Assembly: GCA_030374805.1 (NCBI GenBank)
Contig: JARGSG010000241.1
Location: forward strand, 124,001 to 188,000
Origin: Gracilaria gracilis
Taxonomy: Eukaryota > Rhodophyta > Florideophyceae > Gracilariales > Gracilariaceae
Reading direction: 5' to 3'
DNA: 64,000 bases
The notes beneath the pieces were generated by a model. The model did no database searches and was not told where the DNA came from. It saw nothing but the letters and a program-made list of their open reading frames with translations. Shown piece after piece: positions 20,108 through 31,900 of the stretch. Both the position numbers and the translations under genes were made by a program. Positions within the stretch are counted from its first letter, which is position 1. Every line of letters begins with the position of its first letter.

Positions 20108-21578
20108 TTCGGCCGACGTGTGTGGGCGGCGGTGGCACACGCGCATGCGGCGTGCAGCAGCGCGCCGCTTTTGCTTCTGGTCACGGCGCTCGCGCTGCAT
20201 CTCGCCACTTGTGAGATGCAATAGTGTAAGCTTCACTGCTGTGCGACGTGGCCACGCGGCCGCGTGGAATACGTGCACACCAGCTACACGCACCGCGCTA
20301 TGTGTTGGCCATTGTTTGCAACTCTATGCCTGTCCAACAAGCGCTGCTGCTGAACTTTAGGAACGTCACATGTGCTCAAAGTACGACGGTACCAAGGGTA
20401 AAACGCTACCTGTACCGTTGGTATCACTTGCGCCACCACAACAATCCAACATGAAACCCAACGACTCCTCTCTCCCGGTGCTGCTCAGCTCACCACGCAT
20501 CAGATTCCTGCCCCGAGCCGCCCATGTGCTTCCCCTGCGTCGCCGCGTCTAAACGCTCGCAAGCTCGCAACTGTCAATGTTAGCCCATAACGTGAATCAA
20601 TGTGCCATCGAGGCAATTCAGCGAGTCCGCATCAATGTCAAAACCGTTCACGACGCGCACAAAGCTGTCAACATGACAACATTGTTGACCTCAGCTCCAC
20701 CACCGGCACATGCCTTACGAGCGTAATTCAAAAAATGGCCCGGCATCACCCTGCAAATGCGCCCCTGTATGCCATATTCTATCTGGCTCGACCAGTTCGC
20801 ACGTTTGCCCAACGCTGCTCCTCTGTCCTGCCTCGCTTTTTCGCATTGATGGACGGTGCTGATGAACCAACTTGAACACCTGTTGGAACACCTTTTCACA
20901 CTCTCCACGCCCAACTCCAAACCTAAACGTGCAGCATAATTGCCTTCTTGTACCTAACGACGTCAACGTGAAACACGTAACCATTAGCCCAATCTCCCCC
21001 TCCTGCTAAATTGAATCTCCGATATATCTTCTGTTCAAAACACTCATTTGCTTCGGTTGCACTCGTGCCCTTCATGTTTCTTTCCAACTTTACTTTCCAG
21101 TGCCTTGTTACACTTCGTTCTGCACCCCTCATATGTAACATGTTCAAACCTCTACATCTCTTATTTTAGCACTTCGTACTTGTTGGTCTTGTGCCCCAAC
21201 TCATATCACAATGCAAGCTTGCCGTTCTTACATGCCAGTTGTTACCGTGCTTCGAGTGCTGCTTCATTTGCTTGTTATTGCAAGCTGTCATAAAGTTTTT
21301 GTTCATACTCACCTTTAAATCACTATAGTGACGTAGTTATGCCCACAAGTACAACTGTTTTGTGTCGCCATGATTGATAATCACTTCTGCGGAGCACGCT
21401 GATTTGTCACTCTCATTGCTTCGCGATTGTTGTTTCATGCCGATCATCTTGCCAAACAACCACAATCGCACTTCTTTGAACAGACAGACGCACCCCCAAC
21501 TCCGAAAACGATCATCAAACCATCGGGAACGTCATTTTTAGCCTCTGAGCCTGAGCCGATGAAGGGCGTTTCATGCTG
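20108..21578. other. Gene-poor intergenic region
   Basis: No ORF with a domain or convincing start was seen. It contains a copy of the GGTACC/TACCGTTGGTA palindromic motif (about 20388-20424) and an ATG at about 20451 followed by only 33 codons. The right end is the promoter of the secreted protein gene. Confidence 0.45.
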
Positions 21579-21586
21579 TATAAAAG
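21579..21586 (+). promoter_or_regulatory. TATA box of the cationic secreted protein gene
   Basis: TATAAAAG lies 137 bp upstream of the ATG, leaving a 5' UTR of about 105 bases if transcription starts 30 bp downstream. Confidence 0.75.
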
Positions 21587-21715
21587 GGGGTTGATCGGCC
21601 ATCGACTCACCCCCCCATCTCCACTCATCAGCAACTGCAACAGCAACTCCTCTCGGCAAAAACAGATCCACAAATCGTTCAACTTCAATACCGCTCTGCC
21701 TCTGCGCCATCAGCA

Positions 21716-22276
21716 ATGAAGTCTTTTACTCTTTTCTTCTTGTTGTTTACTGCTTCGCTCTGCCTGGCCTTCGGCTCCGCTGTACCGACCGAAACGGATG
21801 TCGAGGATGAATGCAACGTTCCGGCGGTCGTCGCGTACTGCCTCGACCTGATTCACCTCGGCTCCAAGTATGAGTTTCCCACCGCCGAAGTGGAAGAGTT
21901 GAAGCACGATGTCGAAGAGGCGCCATTTGGAATGTGTCCGTGGGGTGATTGGGATGGCAAAGCAAGCGTGGAGGATTGTATGCAAATCCTTTCCGTATAT
22001 GCCGATCTGGACGAAGAAGAGGAGGATGTAGAAATTGAGATGGACCCTAGCGGAAGGATCTTCAAGAAGATCAAGAAGGGGTTGAAGAAGGTCGGCAAGA
22101 AGATAAAGAAGGGCGCCAAGAAAGTGTTTAAGGCCGGCAAGAAAGTATTCAAGGGCGTGAAGAAGGTGGTCAAGAAGGTAGCCAAGTTCTGCAGTAAGAA
22201 CAAGGAAATCTGCGAGAAGGCTGTCGAGATCGGAAAGAAGCTCCTTAGCGGTGAGAGTGGTGAGACCAGGAAGTGA
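21716..22276 (+). CDS. Secreted precursor with cationic amphipathic C-terminus (antimicrobial-peptide-like)
   Basis: The protein has 186 residues. Residues 1-22 form a clear signal peptide (MKSFTLFFLLFTASLCLAFG). Residues 23-110 are acidic with four Cys (33, 42, 74, 88) and an Asp/Glu cluster at 97-110. From residue 111 to 163 there is no acidic residue and about half of the positions are Lys, in a KK-hydrophobic rhythm (FKKIKKGLKKVGKKIKKG) suited to a membrane-active amphipathic helix. Two more Cys (159, 166) follow. An acidic propiece neutralising a basic mature peptide is a known plan for antimicrobial peptide precursors; the role here is inferred. A strong TATA box precedes it. Mineral- or polysaccharide-binding matrix protein is an alternative. 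Confidence 0.85.
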   Translation: MKSFTLFFLLFTASLCLAFGSAVPTETDVEDECNVPAVVAYCLDLIHLGSKYEFPTAEVEELKHDVEEAPFGMCPWGDWDGKASVEDCMQILSVYADLDEEEEDVEIEMDPSGRIFKKIKKGLKKVGKKIKKGAKKVFKAGKKVFKGVKKVVKKVAKFCSKNKEICEKAVEIGKKLLSGESGETRK

Positions 22277-23593
22277 GGGAGGAATACTACCATGACCAGC
22301 ACTGGGTAATAGGATAGGGGGGTATGAATTGCTTTCTGCCATACATCATGAGCGTGGGTGACTTCTCTCCTGATTGTTGTTGAACCGTACGTTTCTAATT
22401 CAGGGTAGAAGCGCATCAAGGGGTTCTTATTTTGCTCATGATTTCATCTGTATATGCTATTGTGATAGTGCTCATTCAATGTAAAGGTTTTCATTGCATC
22501 ATTCTGTTGGATGTGATCGTACATATCGTACTGGATAGCAAAGGTGCAGCTCTTTTAGTGGACTTGGTGTTTGCCATTTGCTTATTAGGACCCTTTTAGA
22601 GCCACTTTTCTCCTATCTCTCTGCTACCACCACGACAGTATTGTGTGCATATTATATGCAAGGGACAGGGTGTGAAATACGTAGCTGAGCTCGTCATAAT
22701 CTTATACATATTATGCAAACGGGACAGGTTTCACCTGATAAAGAAAAGAAAGAAAGGCCAATGGTTTGTTTGTTTTGTTGTTTATGAGACATGTACGCTT
22801 ATTTGGTCGTATCCCGTGAGACTGACAAAGGATGCGCCAACACTCTACAACTGCTTGGCTACAAACATAGCGCTTACGTACGGATCCATAGCAGCGTTAC
22901 GGACATTGAGCAATTACACAGATATTGTTCTTTCTTCCACAACAGAGACCAACGAAAAGCTGGGAAGATGTGACGTGGCGGTATATAATATAATGTACCT
23001 TTGTACCGTTTGTAGTAAATTTAAATAATAGAAAAACTAAAGCACCAAGGGTGAAGGGCGACACGCCCGACTTGGTTTCGTTCGGTTCGCGCCTACAAGT
23101 CAAAAGTGTGCGCTTGTGCTCGCTCGGCGCGCCCGCAGCGTGTCGGCGCGCATCGCAGAGAAGAAGCTTCTGTTCGGCATGGAGCGTCGAATCGGCTCGC
23201 GGTCGCACCCGCCATTCGTGCGGCTCACGCACGCGCTCCACACGTTTCATGCATGCCGTCGACCCAGTCTTCGTCATGCAAAGCGTACCAAGTTGGTGCT
23301 ACCAACGGTACCTAACGCGCGCGCTGCTTAGCGCCCGATTCCGCTTTTGTGGCGCCAACGCCCAGGCTCGCATATTCAGGGGCGCCGCCTCGCCAATTGC
23401 TAACTCACATCATCTCGCTAGCATTTGCTGCGTCCGTCGCTGTCCTTCGCGTGTCACCTTCAGCAGGCGAGCATGACGCTCACTTTGCTCGGCTTTCATC
23501 TTTTGGGGCGCGCTATCTACAGGACAACCACTTTGCTACCGATAAGGGTGATGCGCGACCCTACAGCGAGGTGACGGTCGCTTAGAGGAAGCT
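22277..23593. other. 3' flank and gene-poor region
   Basis: The stretch is AT-richer than the preceding block. ORFs here are short, overlapping and without motifs. A fragment at 23349-23585 has a short hydrophobic run (IISLAFAASVAVL) and could be the remnant signal region of the EfeO-like pseudogene that follows, but frames do not connect. A palindromic TACCAACGGTA motif lies at about 23299-23310. Confidence 0.4.
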
Positions 23594-24484
23594 CATCATT
23601 AATTACAGCTACAGGTTTGCCGTCGCACTCGAACACCTCAGAACGGACTTGAACGCGCAGTTCGCTGAGGAGGAAGAAGAAGGCGATGAGCCAATGAGCG
23701 ACATGGAAAAGACGTTCATGAGAGAGCCGATCAGGGCTGGCTTGAGAGGATTCTTGCGTTTCTGCGAAGAACAGCAGCAAAGCCTGGCCAAGCTGCGACA
23801 CACGTTGAAGCAGCGCAATATGAGCTCTGCCAAACGCGCGTACACTGAAGCGCGCCCGAGTATGAGCGTATCGAAGTGTTAGTGGCCGACTTTTCGCAAC
23901 TGGATGCTAACATTGACGCTCGTCCCTACGCGGTTGGTCGCGGTGAACTAGATGAGTAATGGAGGGGATTCCATGCGGTCGAACGCGCCTTGTACCGAGA
24001 TAATGACTTTGACGCTGCGACCTGATACGCCGATGTGCTGAAGGGCGATGTGGACCGCCTTTGCGACACATTGCAAGGCGGAATCGACGGCGAAGGCACC
24101 TTCTCTGCGAAGCGCGTTTTAGGCGGAATGATCACGCTGGCGTACGAAGTGCCTGCCAAGAAAATCAGCTCCGAGGAGGAAACTTGGTCCGATCTGTCCA
24201 TTCTGATCTTCCGTGAGAACTTGAAAGGCCTTTTGGACGCTGCTCAAGCCGTTCTTGCACCACATGCCCAAGCAGACAAGCAGAACAGAAGGAGCTTGAA
24301 AATGGCTTATCGTCTCGCCAGAGACACCTTGGAGAACGTTCTGGATCGTGGCAATGACTGGGACAATGGGTTGAACTTCAAGATGTATTTCAACGTCCCT
24401 GTTTATGAAAGGAAGCGCATCTCGGATAACTTCTACGAGATGGCTCGTGCCCTCGTGGCTGCGCGCACCGCTTTGTTCGAATAA
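23594..24484 (+). pseudogene. EfeO/imelysin-like gene, broken
   Basis: The frame from 23594 (YRFAVALEHLRTDLNAQF) runs to about 23855, where a one-base frameshift occurs. The next frame continues (YERIEVLVADFSQLDANIDARP) with stops TAA at 23957-23959 and TGA at 24023-24025, then open coding to 24484. At 23960-23983 it reads WRGFHAVE, the GxHxxE signature of imelysin/EfeO-type iron-uptake proteins. Later segments (GMITLAYEVPAKKI, SDLSILIFRENLKGLL) fit the helical second half. EfeO-type proteins are extracytoplasmic iron-uptake components best known from bacteria. One frameshift and two stops make this copy non-functional unless the assembly is in error. Confidence 0.65.
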
Positions 24485-27451
24485 GATTGTCGAAACCGTT
24501 TTCTAACAAGGAGTCGGGCATTACTCTCTAGTAGCACTCTTGATATGGTACATTACGTTTTTGAGATTGGGGCCCAAGCTTCGTTTTGCAGGTTTATGTC
24601 CCTCTTGCAATGCCCAAAGGTTTTGGTACCAAATTGGTAACGTACCAACGGTGCTGTATAGTATACAAACGCTAACCTATTCCGCTTGAGCTTATTAAGC
24701 GACGTCTTATACATAACGTCTCTAAATAAAGCGGATCGGATCGTCATCGCATGAGTCGCATCTGAACGCGACCATGAACTACTACCATGATCGTCATACA
24801 TGATATAAGATACACACGAAAATCGATCGCCCCAAGTCTGCCCACTTTCGTTTCCGTTCTTCCTTCCTTGAAATCCATTACACGTGTCTTTGTAACGTTA
24901 CTTGACGACGTGTACACGTTGCGGGGTTCGAGATATACATTTCGATCTCCCAACCCCGAAATATCGATTGCGGACGCAGAGTGTGCGGACAAGAGCACAC
25001 GCACGAAATTTTGAAAGCACAGCCAGCGTTTTATGGGTGTTGACGTAGAGCGGCGGCACAAGAGAGTGCGAGGTTGTCGATGACGCAATGCAATGCGTTA
25101 CACTCGCATTGCGTAAACTTTACAGGCTTCAATTGGCACGCGGACGCGCCGCGCAGATGGCTAGAAACAAGGGCGTTGCTTTGCGCCGTTAGCCGTCGAG
25201 AGTTTTCGGTACAAGTTGTTCACCGAAGCCTTGATTCATGGCTTCATTTCATATGCGCGGCCAGAAATGTAATGAACACGTCGAACGTGGACGCAATCAG
25301 CCACGATTGGAGGCAATTTGCAAATGCGCCTTCAGTGATTACGTGTCAAGGATGAAGACAGAAAACGTTGCCAGCAAGGCAAACCGCTTACTCATAATTT
25401 ACGTCGAACCAAGCATGAGAGGGCAATGCGGGGAATACAGAAAAACTACAGTATGTGCAACTATAAAAAGTTACAGTATACCCGCGCGAACGGCCGTCGA
25501 GACGCCGGGAACCTGCACATGCAGAACCACGCAAGCCACCGAAGGGCACGTATCTACCAGATTCCTGTGCGCACGCAAACACCGCAATTGTGTGAACGCA
25601 TCAGCTTCACCCGTCTCAACGACGCAAAACGCGCTGTGAAAAACGAAGCGGTGGCCAATATCGCGTGGCCACCCCGCCAAAGCACTTGCCCTCAATAACG
25701 CGTCTTCAGTTGTGGCCTGTAGATAGCGAGCGCGACGTGGGCCATTCGTTCGGCGCGTTGCCACGAACTGACTGCAGCCGTGTCCTCTCACAATTGTAAG
25801 TTCAGGTTGTGCAGTTAGGTTAACTTTAATGACGCGGCGCACCCGGTGGGTAAGGTTAGCTTTTGCTATCCTCTGGATAAATTGAGCGCAGGCAACTTTG
25901 CATCGCTGTTCAGGCTCCCGTAGCGCGTCCTGCACTGTAAAGGAGAACTTGTCGCGCCTTGAGCAGGAGCCATTCGATTGTTGCAGACACGACTTGGTTT
26001 GTTAATGTTTGGGGTTGCTTAGATTACTACGGTACAAATAGAGAAGAGAAGAGAAGGCATGGTACAATAATTGTAGATATGTGCAATGATGTGAGGTTGA
26101 ACAGCAGCAGCATCACGATGTTCCCCACTACGGCCGGCTTGATGGCGTTAGCTGCACGACTGTCCACATGGTCCATGGAGAGTTGGGCGACCAGGACATG
26201 CAAGGTACAGTACCGTTGTAAGTTAGATACTGTACGTGCAGATAAGTTAACTTCGTGAGTATGGCCTATCGCAAAAAGATACTGTATTACCTTATAGGTG
26301 CTACTGTCGGAAAGCGCTTTTAATTCTCTGCGGCATCTGCATTGTGTTTCTTTGTAAGCAAACTCACACATATCTACCGGTACATGTACACGTAGAGGTT
26401 TTATAGAACCAAAAACACCGCGTTAACATCAACTTAACACCGCCGCCAACCACAACCACAACCAAAAAGCAGCTGAAAGTGACAATGGTTCAAGTTAGAG
26501 ATGCCTGTGATTCGTGAATGTTCCTTACAATGGTCACTGCTTGCGGTTGCATGGCAGTTCACCACCAAATCACACGACGGTGAATCTGCGCAAATAAGGT
26601 TATGCAGGACTGGGGAAACCATTATACAAGAAGCAACACGTAATTGCTTGTGTCGAATGGGCACAGTGCTGGGCCCACACCGCCAGACGCTGGAATCAGT
26701 ATTCCAGGGCGATGGAACCCTATCGAAGGCACAACTCATTTTGGGAAGGTGTCCTGTCTAGGGTTGGAAATATCTCTGACAAGGACTCCTCATCATGGCG
26801 AGTCATCCGCGTCGGCGTGATGCTGCTGACGGCCAAGTTCATGCGAGGACGTAGGCCTCGTCAAAGACCCCCAAACATCTCTGCTGCCGTGCGGGTCATA
26901 CAAAGGCTTGCGTTGACACTTGTATCTACCTCTGATGTATGTAACATTACACAGATGCCCACGAACTGCAAACGTAACCTTAGCAGGCTACCTTAGAGGT
27001 CACCTTGCCTCCTCCGTAGAGCCGCAGCTTACACACACGCGGTGCCCGCCAAGACGGAAGCGCATTATGTCCGACCACGTAGATAACCTTCATCGAGGTC
27101 AGCCCAGACCATTCTCTGGGAGCTTTGGCACCAGCCGCCGCGCGTGTAAAATTCGTTTGACTCCAAATGCGTCATGGCATGAACTTGGCCGTCCTCGAGG
27201 AAAACCGGCAGCGGCGACCAATAGCCTTGCCGCCACACCGCGCAGGATTTGTTCCTGAATTTTCTCTTAATCTTTATGATTGCGCTTCTGTCTTCTTTAT
27301 ACAGCCGCATTGGCGATTCTGGCGATGCGGCATCGCCAAAAGCAAAACAACTCATCCCAAACGGCCAATAATCTCATTGCGTATTTCTCTTTTATAGAGT
27401 ACGATATTGAATTTGCTTGATGTTATATACAGTATAATCTTTGAGCTGAGC
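24485..27451. other. Gene-poor region, 3 kb
   Basis: No recognisable gene. The most protein-like frame is about 26602-26996 on the plus strand, rich in Trp and Arg (for example WAQCWAHTARRWNQYSRAM); it was not recognised and may be a transposon scrap. A palindromic TACCAAATTGGTA and TACCAACGGT pair lies at about 24627-24652. Confidence 0.4.
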
Positions 27452-27456
27452 TTGTT

Positions 27457-27661
27457 TGTTGATACCGGTCGGCCTCTTGCAAGGCGAGAGCGCCACACAC
27501 GCGTCATTTGTGCGCAGTGCAACGCCCGGCGCACAGCAATGCGCCGGTGTGTTGCACTGGCAAAATAAATTGCGCGACCGTCCGGCTCGGCGCTCTGCCC
27601 GCCGGCGGTCAACTATGCGCGCACTTCGCTCGACCCCTTTCGCCCCCGCTCGCGCGCTACA
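27457..27661 (+). repeat. E1 5' LTR
   Basis: 205 bp, TGTTG...TACA, identical to 33608-33812. It is short for a Copia LTR. AAATAAATT near the middle may act in polyadenylation. Confidence 0.95.
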
Positions 27662-27675
27662 TGGTAGCATCGCCT
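27662..27675 (+). other. E1 primer binding site
   Basis: TGGTAGCATCGCCT begins directly after the LTR. E2 has TGGTAGCAACGCGA at the same place (52328). The TGGTA start matches the CCA end of a tRNA, and Copia elements commonly use initiator-Met tRNA. Confidence 0.75.
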
Positions 27676-28955
27676 GGGGCGCGCTGCCCCGGGCCGCCAT
27701 CGCTTGCGCACATGATCGGCCCCTTTCTCTGCGCGCTACCGCGCTTCTATTGCGCGTACGCTCAACTACTCAAAAACTGGACGGGTTGCTTAGCGGTTGT
27801 CTCGGCTCCCATGCCTATAGGTATGTCGCGGCTAGAGCACTGCCAAAGCAAAACCTACCGTGCGCGATTGACTTCGTGATGGGCTCCCAAGTCTATAGAC
27901 TTTGTTGTGGCTCTGAAAGTTCGTTGGCATCGGACAGGATAAGTATGTATATAACTTTTCTACTTTATTTGTTCATTCTAAATGGAAGTACAGAATCTAG
28001 ATGGTAATCTATTGTGAAGATTGATGATTACTGGTTTTCCTGCATCTTTACTGCGAAGCGACAATGTGCCTCCGCTGCAACTACGATGCGATTCCAAACG
28101 ACTTCCCTCTTTCCTACTATACATTGTGTGGCATACAATTCGGTGCATCGCAAAATGTTTGCGATCACTAATTTCTTACGTCTCTAACTGGTTTGGCACC
28201 AACACTTCTTCACTCTATTTCAAAGCTTAGCAACGTCCTACTATCATCTACACCCTGCTCTTGTTCTTTTGTCGGATCTGCATGCTTGCGCAACAATTTC
28301 TACGCTACACTTTCTTGGATTTCTACAACGGTCTTGATTTTGCATCTGTATGACGTTCATCATGTTGATAACGTTTACACCTCTCGATAAATTGCGTCTG
28401 CTTCTGGGCCACAGGTTACTCGTTCCTTCTACATCAGCCACATTTTCTCCGGCAATGCAACGTCTTGGATTACGAAAACAATTTCGTTTTCAACATTACT
28501 TCGAGAACCGGTTTTTCTCGCTCTCCTTGAGAGAAGAAGTGGCCTCTGCTCGTCCGTTCTTCGTGCCACGAGTACGTTCTGCCGTACGAAGCGTATGCTC
28601 TATACTACGTTACTACGTTTTACTACTGCTTGTTTTTCCTTTGTTGGACGAAGTGAAGTACCCTCCGCTTTGTGGGTGCGGGAAGATCCTTCAAAGGTCT
28701 GTTTGTTGTGGTGCGGGGTTAGCTGCTTAATTGCGGGGACCCGTCCTACATCGATCGCCTGGCTCCCAAGGTTGGGCCAGGAACACCTCAAGTTCACACC
28801 TCCTCCACCGGTAGGGGACTGGCGAAGTTGAAGAAGAAGAAGTTCAAGAAGTTCAAGAAGAAGAAGAAACGTTCCTACCCCGTAGGTCGCGATATCCTTA
28901 TCTCGTAGAAGAAGGTTGATCATACACTTTCATCCGTCGCTCCCCGGACGCCTCA
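27662..28955 (+). other. E1 untranslated leader, 1.3 kb
   Basis: No gene lies between the PBS and gag. The last 300 bases include a block (about 28648-28800) that is clearly conserved in E2 (53407-53545) although the rest of the leader has diverged, followed by a GAAGTT/GAAGAA-rich tract. A packaging, dimerisation or translation signal is plausible. Confidence 0.6.
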
Positions 28956-31900
28956 ATGTCGGGCACAAATGAGGGTCTCCTTGGCAGGCTTCCAAAGCTC
29001 AAGGTCCCCACCGACTACATTCTCTGGCGTCGTCGTCTTCTGGCGTATCTCCGCAGAGACGACCCATTTCTTTCCGGTCTTGACCCACGTCCTGATGGGT
29101 TCAACCCCACAAACCGGGCAATGAGATCTTGGTTCGAAAAGTCAGTCAAAGCGAAGAGCACCATCACACTCTGCCTCGGTGACTCTCCGCTTGCTCTTGT
29201 TCGAATGTTTGTCGATGATGATGACAAAACGGCCAAAGATCTCTGGGATGAACTGCAGCGCGTGTACACAACCACCAACGCGCAAGCTGTGCAGAACATC
29301 CGCCATCGTCTGGACACTTTGGTATACAAGGACAGCGACGACTGGAATAAGCACGTCGCTAAGTTCCTGGAAGTTGTTGGGGAACTTGCCACCTTCGATG
29401 AGGAACTTTCGGAGAAAGACAAAGTCTCCAAACTCATTCGAAGTCTCCCCAACTCCTTTGCTCCCTTGGCCATGATGTCAAACCTAACCGATGTCGGGTT
29501 CGACTCCATTGTGAACGCTGTCGAAGCTGAAGTGGCTCGTCGCAAGAACCCTAACAACCCGACATCCTCCGCTCCTTCGTCCACCCCCACTACCCAACCG
29601 AAAGCCAACACGGCAAACAAGGGTGGTCGAAAGCAGCGAAACCGGCGTAACAAGTCCTCGGCTACCAAGAGCCGCTACGATGACAATTGCTACTACTGCG
29701 GTCGTCGTGGACATTACGCTCGAGATTGCTACAAACGCAAACGTGAGGAGTCTGACAATAATGATAACCAGCACAACTCCAACGGACGGCAGCAATCTAA
29801 TCGCAACAACGGTGGTTCTCGTCGTTCACAGTATGGGTCCCACAAAGGAGGACAACGCCAATCCAACTGGAACTCAGGGTTTGCACCAAGGGGGGATGGA
29901 AATGATAATCGTAACTCAAATCATAACTCCAAACCTCGTTCATATGTGGTGCAAAGAAATGATGATCCGCCTCCTTCACCTGGCTTCAACTGCAATATGG
30001 CCAAGTTCAAGAGTAAGATCGCTCTTCTTTCTCAAACGAAATTGGACTCAGCCTATATTGACTCAGGGGCAACTCATCACTTCTTCCATTCGCGGAAGTC
30101 GTTCATTCGCTACGAACGAATTGAGATCGAGACTGTTCAGGCTGCCTCAGGAACAGCTCGTTTCGTTGGCAAAGGTCATGTCTGGATACCTTTGAACCGT
30201 GCTACAGTCATCGAGGCTTACCACGCGCCTGCCTTTGAGTCGAACATCCTTTCTGTTGGCGTTCTCAGTGTAGAGTTCATGGTGATGTTCACTTCCACCA
30301 TTCGGCCATTCAATGGATGTTTCATCATGGATCCTAACCGAAACTCTGAAATCATTTGGGAAACGGAAATCAACCAAGGCCTCTTCGTCATGGACCTCGC
30401 TGATAACGACAAACAAGTGATGGTCGTGAACGCAAGTAACAGCAATCAGGAGCTGGCTTTGGAATGGCACGGTCGAACTGGTCATCTTCACCCAAGTAGA
30501 TACCAGAACCTTGCCAAGTCTTTCGACTCTGTGCCTTACTTTCAACGTTCCATCTTGGAGTCGTTGACGTGCGTCCCTTGCCTCACAGGCAAGAAGAAAC
30601 GGAACCCAATCACCGCCCGGTCGCGATCCGTTTCGACGTCAAGTCCCTTGGAACTTATCCACATGGACCTGTCGGGAAAGATTTCGCCATCTCTCTCTGG
30701 TGCAATCTACGCCATGGCCGTACTGGATGACCACACTTCCAAGTCAGACGTTTTCTTCTTGATGGACAAGACAGGTGCTAGTGTTTTGAAGCACCTGGCT
30801 TGGTACAAACGCAGATCGGAGCTAGAACTTAACCACTCGTTTCGCTTGAAGAATGTTCGCCTGGACGGGGCCGGCGAACACAAAAGCAGTGAGTTGGACA
30901 CTTTCTGCTTCGATCATGGCATACTCTTGGACTACTCTCCTGCCTACGCCTCCGAATCTAATGGAGCCGCGGAGAGGCTTATCCAAGAACATTGGACCAG
31001 GGCTCGTGTACTTCTCTTCGCGAGCAAACTGCCCATTTCCTTCTGGGCAGAGGCAATGAACCATGCCAACTGGCTCCGAAATAGGGCTCCATCTTCAAGG
31101 ATACAAGGACGGATACCGATTTTGGAATGGAATCCGTCCATTATAATCGACTTTACGAACATTCCGAACTTTGGTCAGCCTGGCTACGCCTTTGTATATC
31201 GGTCCAAGACCGTGGCATCAAAGAAGTTCCTCCCCCGTTCTGTCTTCGCGCACTTCGTGGGCATGCAAAGCGACACCACACTCGCCCGTGTGTTTGTGCC
31301 GGGGAAGAACTCGGTCGTCACTTGCCGTATTCTGGACTTCAAGGCTGTCAACTCCTCTCCTCTTCCAAACATCTCCACCCTCCTGGAGGGTATAACTCGC
31401 CAACAGGAGACAGAGGAAACGGACCATACCTCACAGACTGATAACGGTCCTGACTTGGAGGACCACCTGGTAAAGGCGATGACAACAATCGCGCATAACT
31501 TTCCAAATGTATGGGTCTCCAAGAAAACTGTGTATGACCCCAACGTTCCAAGTAGTTTCAAGGACGCGTGCAGAGATCCCGGTTGGTGTGAGGCCATCGA
31601 CCGCGAGATGAACGCACTCATCCGCCGTAACACTTGGGAACTTATACCCAGGGAATCCTGGATGAAACCGGTTCCGTATACTTGGGTCTTCAAGGAGAAG
31701 ATGTTGGATGGAGTCGGGAAGAAGTTCTTGAAGAAGGCACGCTGCTGTCTACGGGGAGACAAACAGAAGCCCTTCATTGACTTCGATCCATTCAACACTT
31801 ATGCGCCAGTAGCCTGTCATGAAGCACTACGCATTCTTCTCTCAGTTGCTGCCGCACAAAACCTTTTACTGGAGGGAGCAGACATATCAAATGCCTACTT

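Noticed and set aside
16160..20208. Plus-strand ORFs opposite the transporter genes
   Set aside because: They are His/Arg/Gln-rich shadows of the hydrophobic minus-strand proteins.
22645..23476. Several ORFs of 60-140 codons after the cationic precursor gene
   Set aside because: Overlapping in all frames and without motifs or start context.
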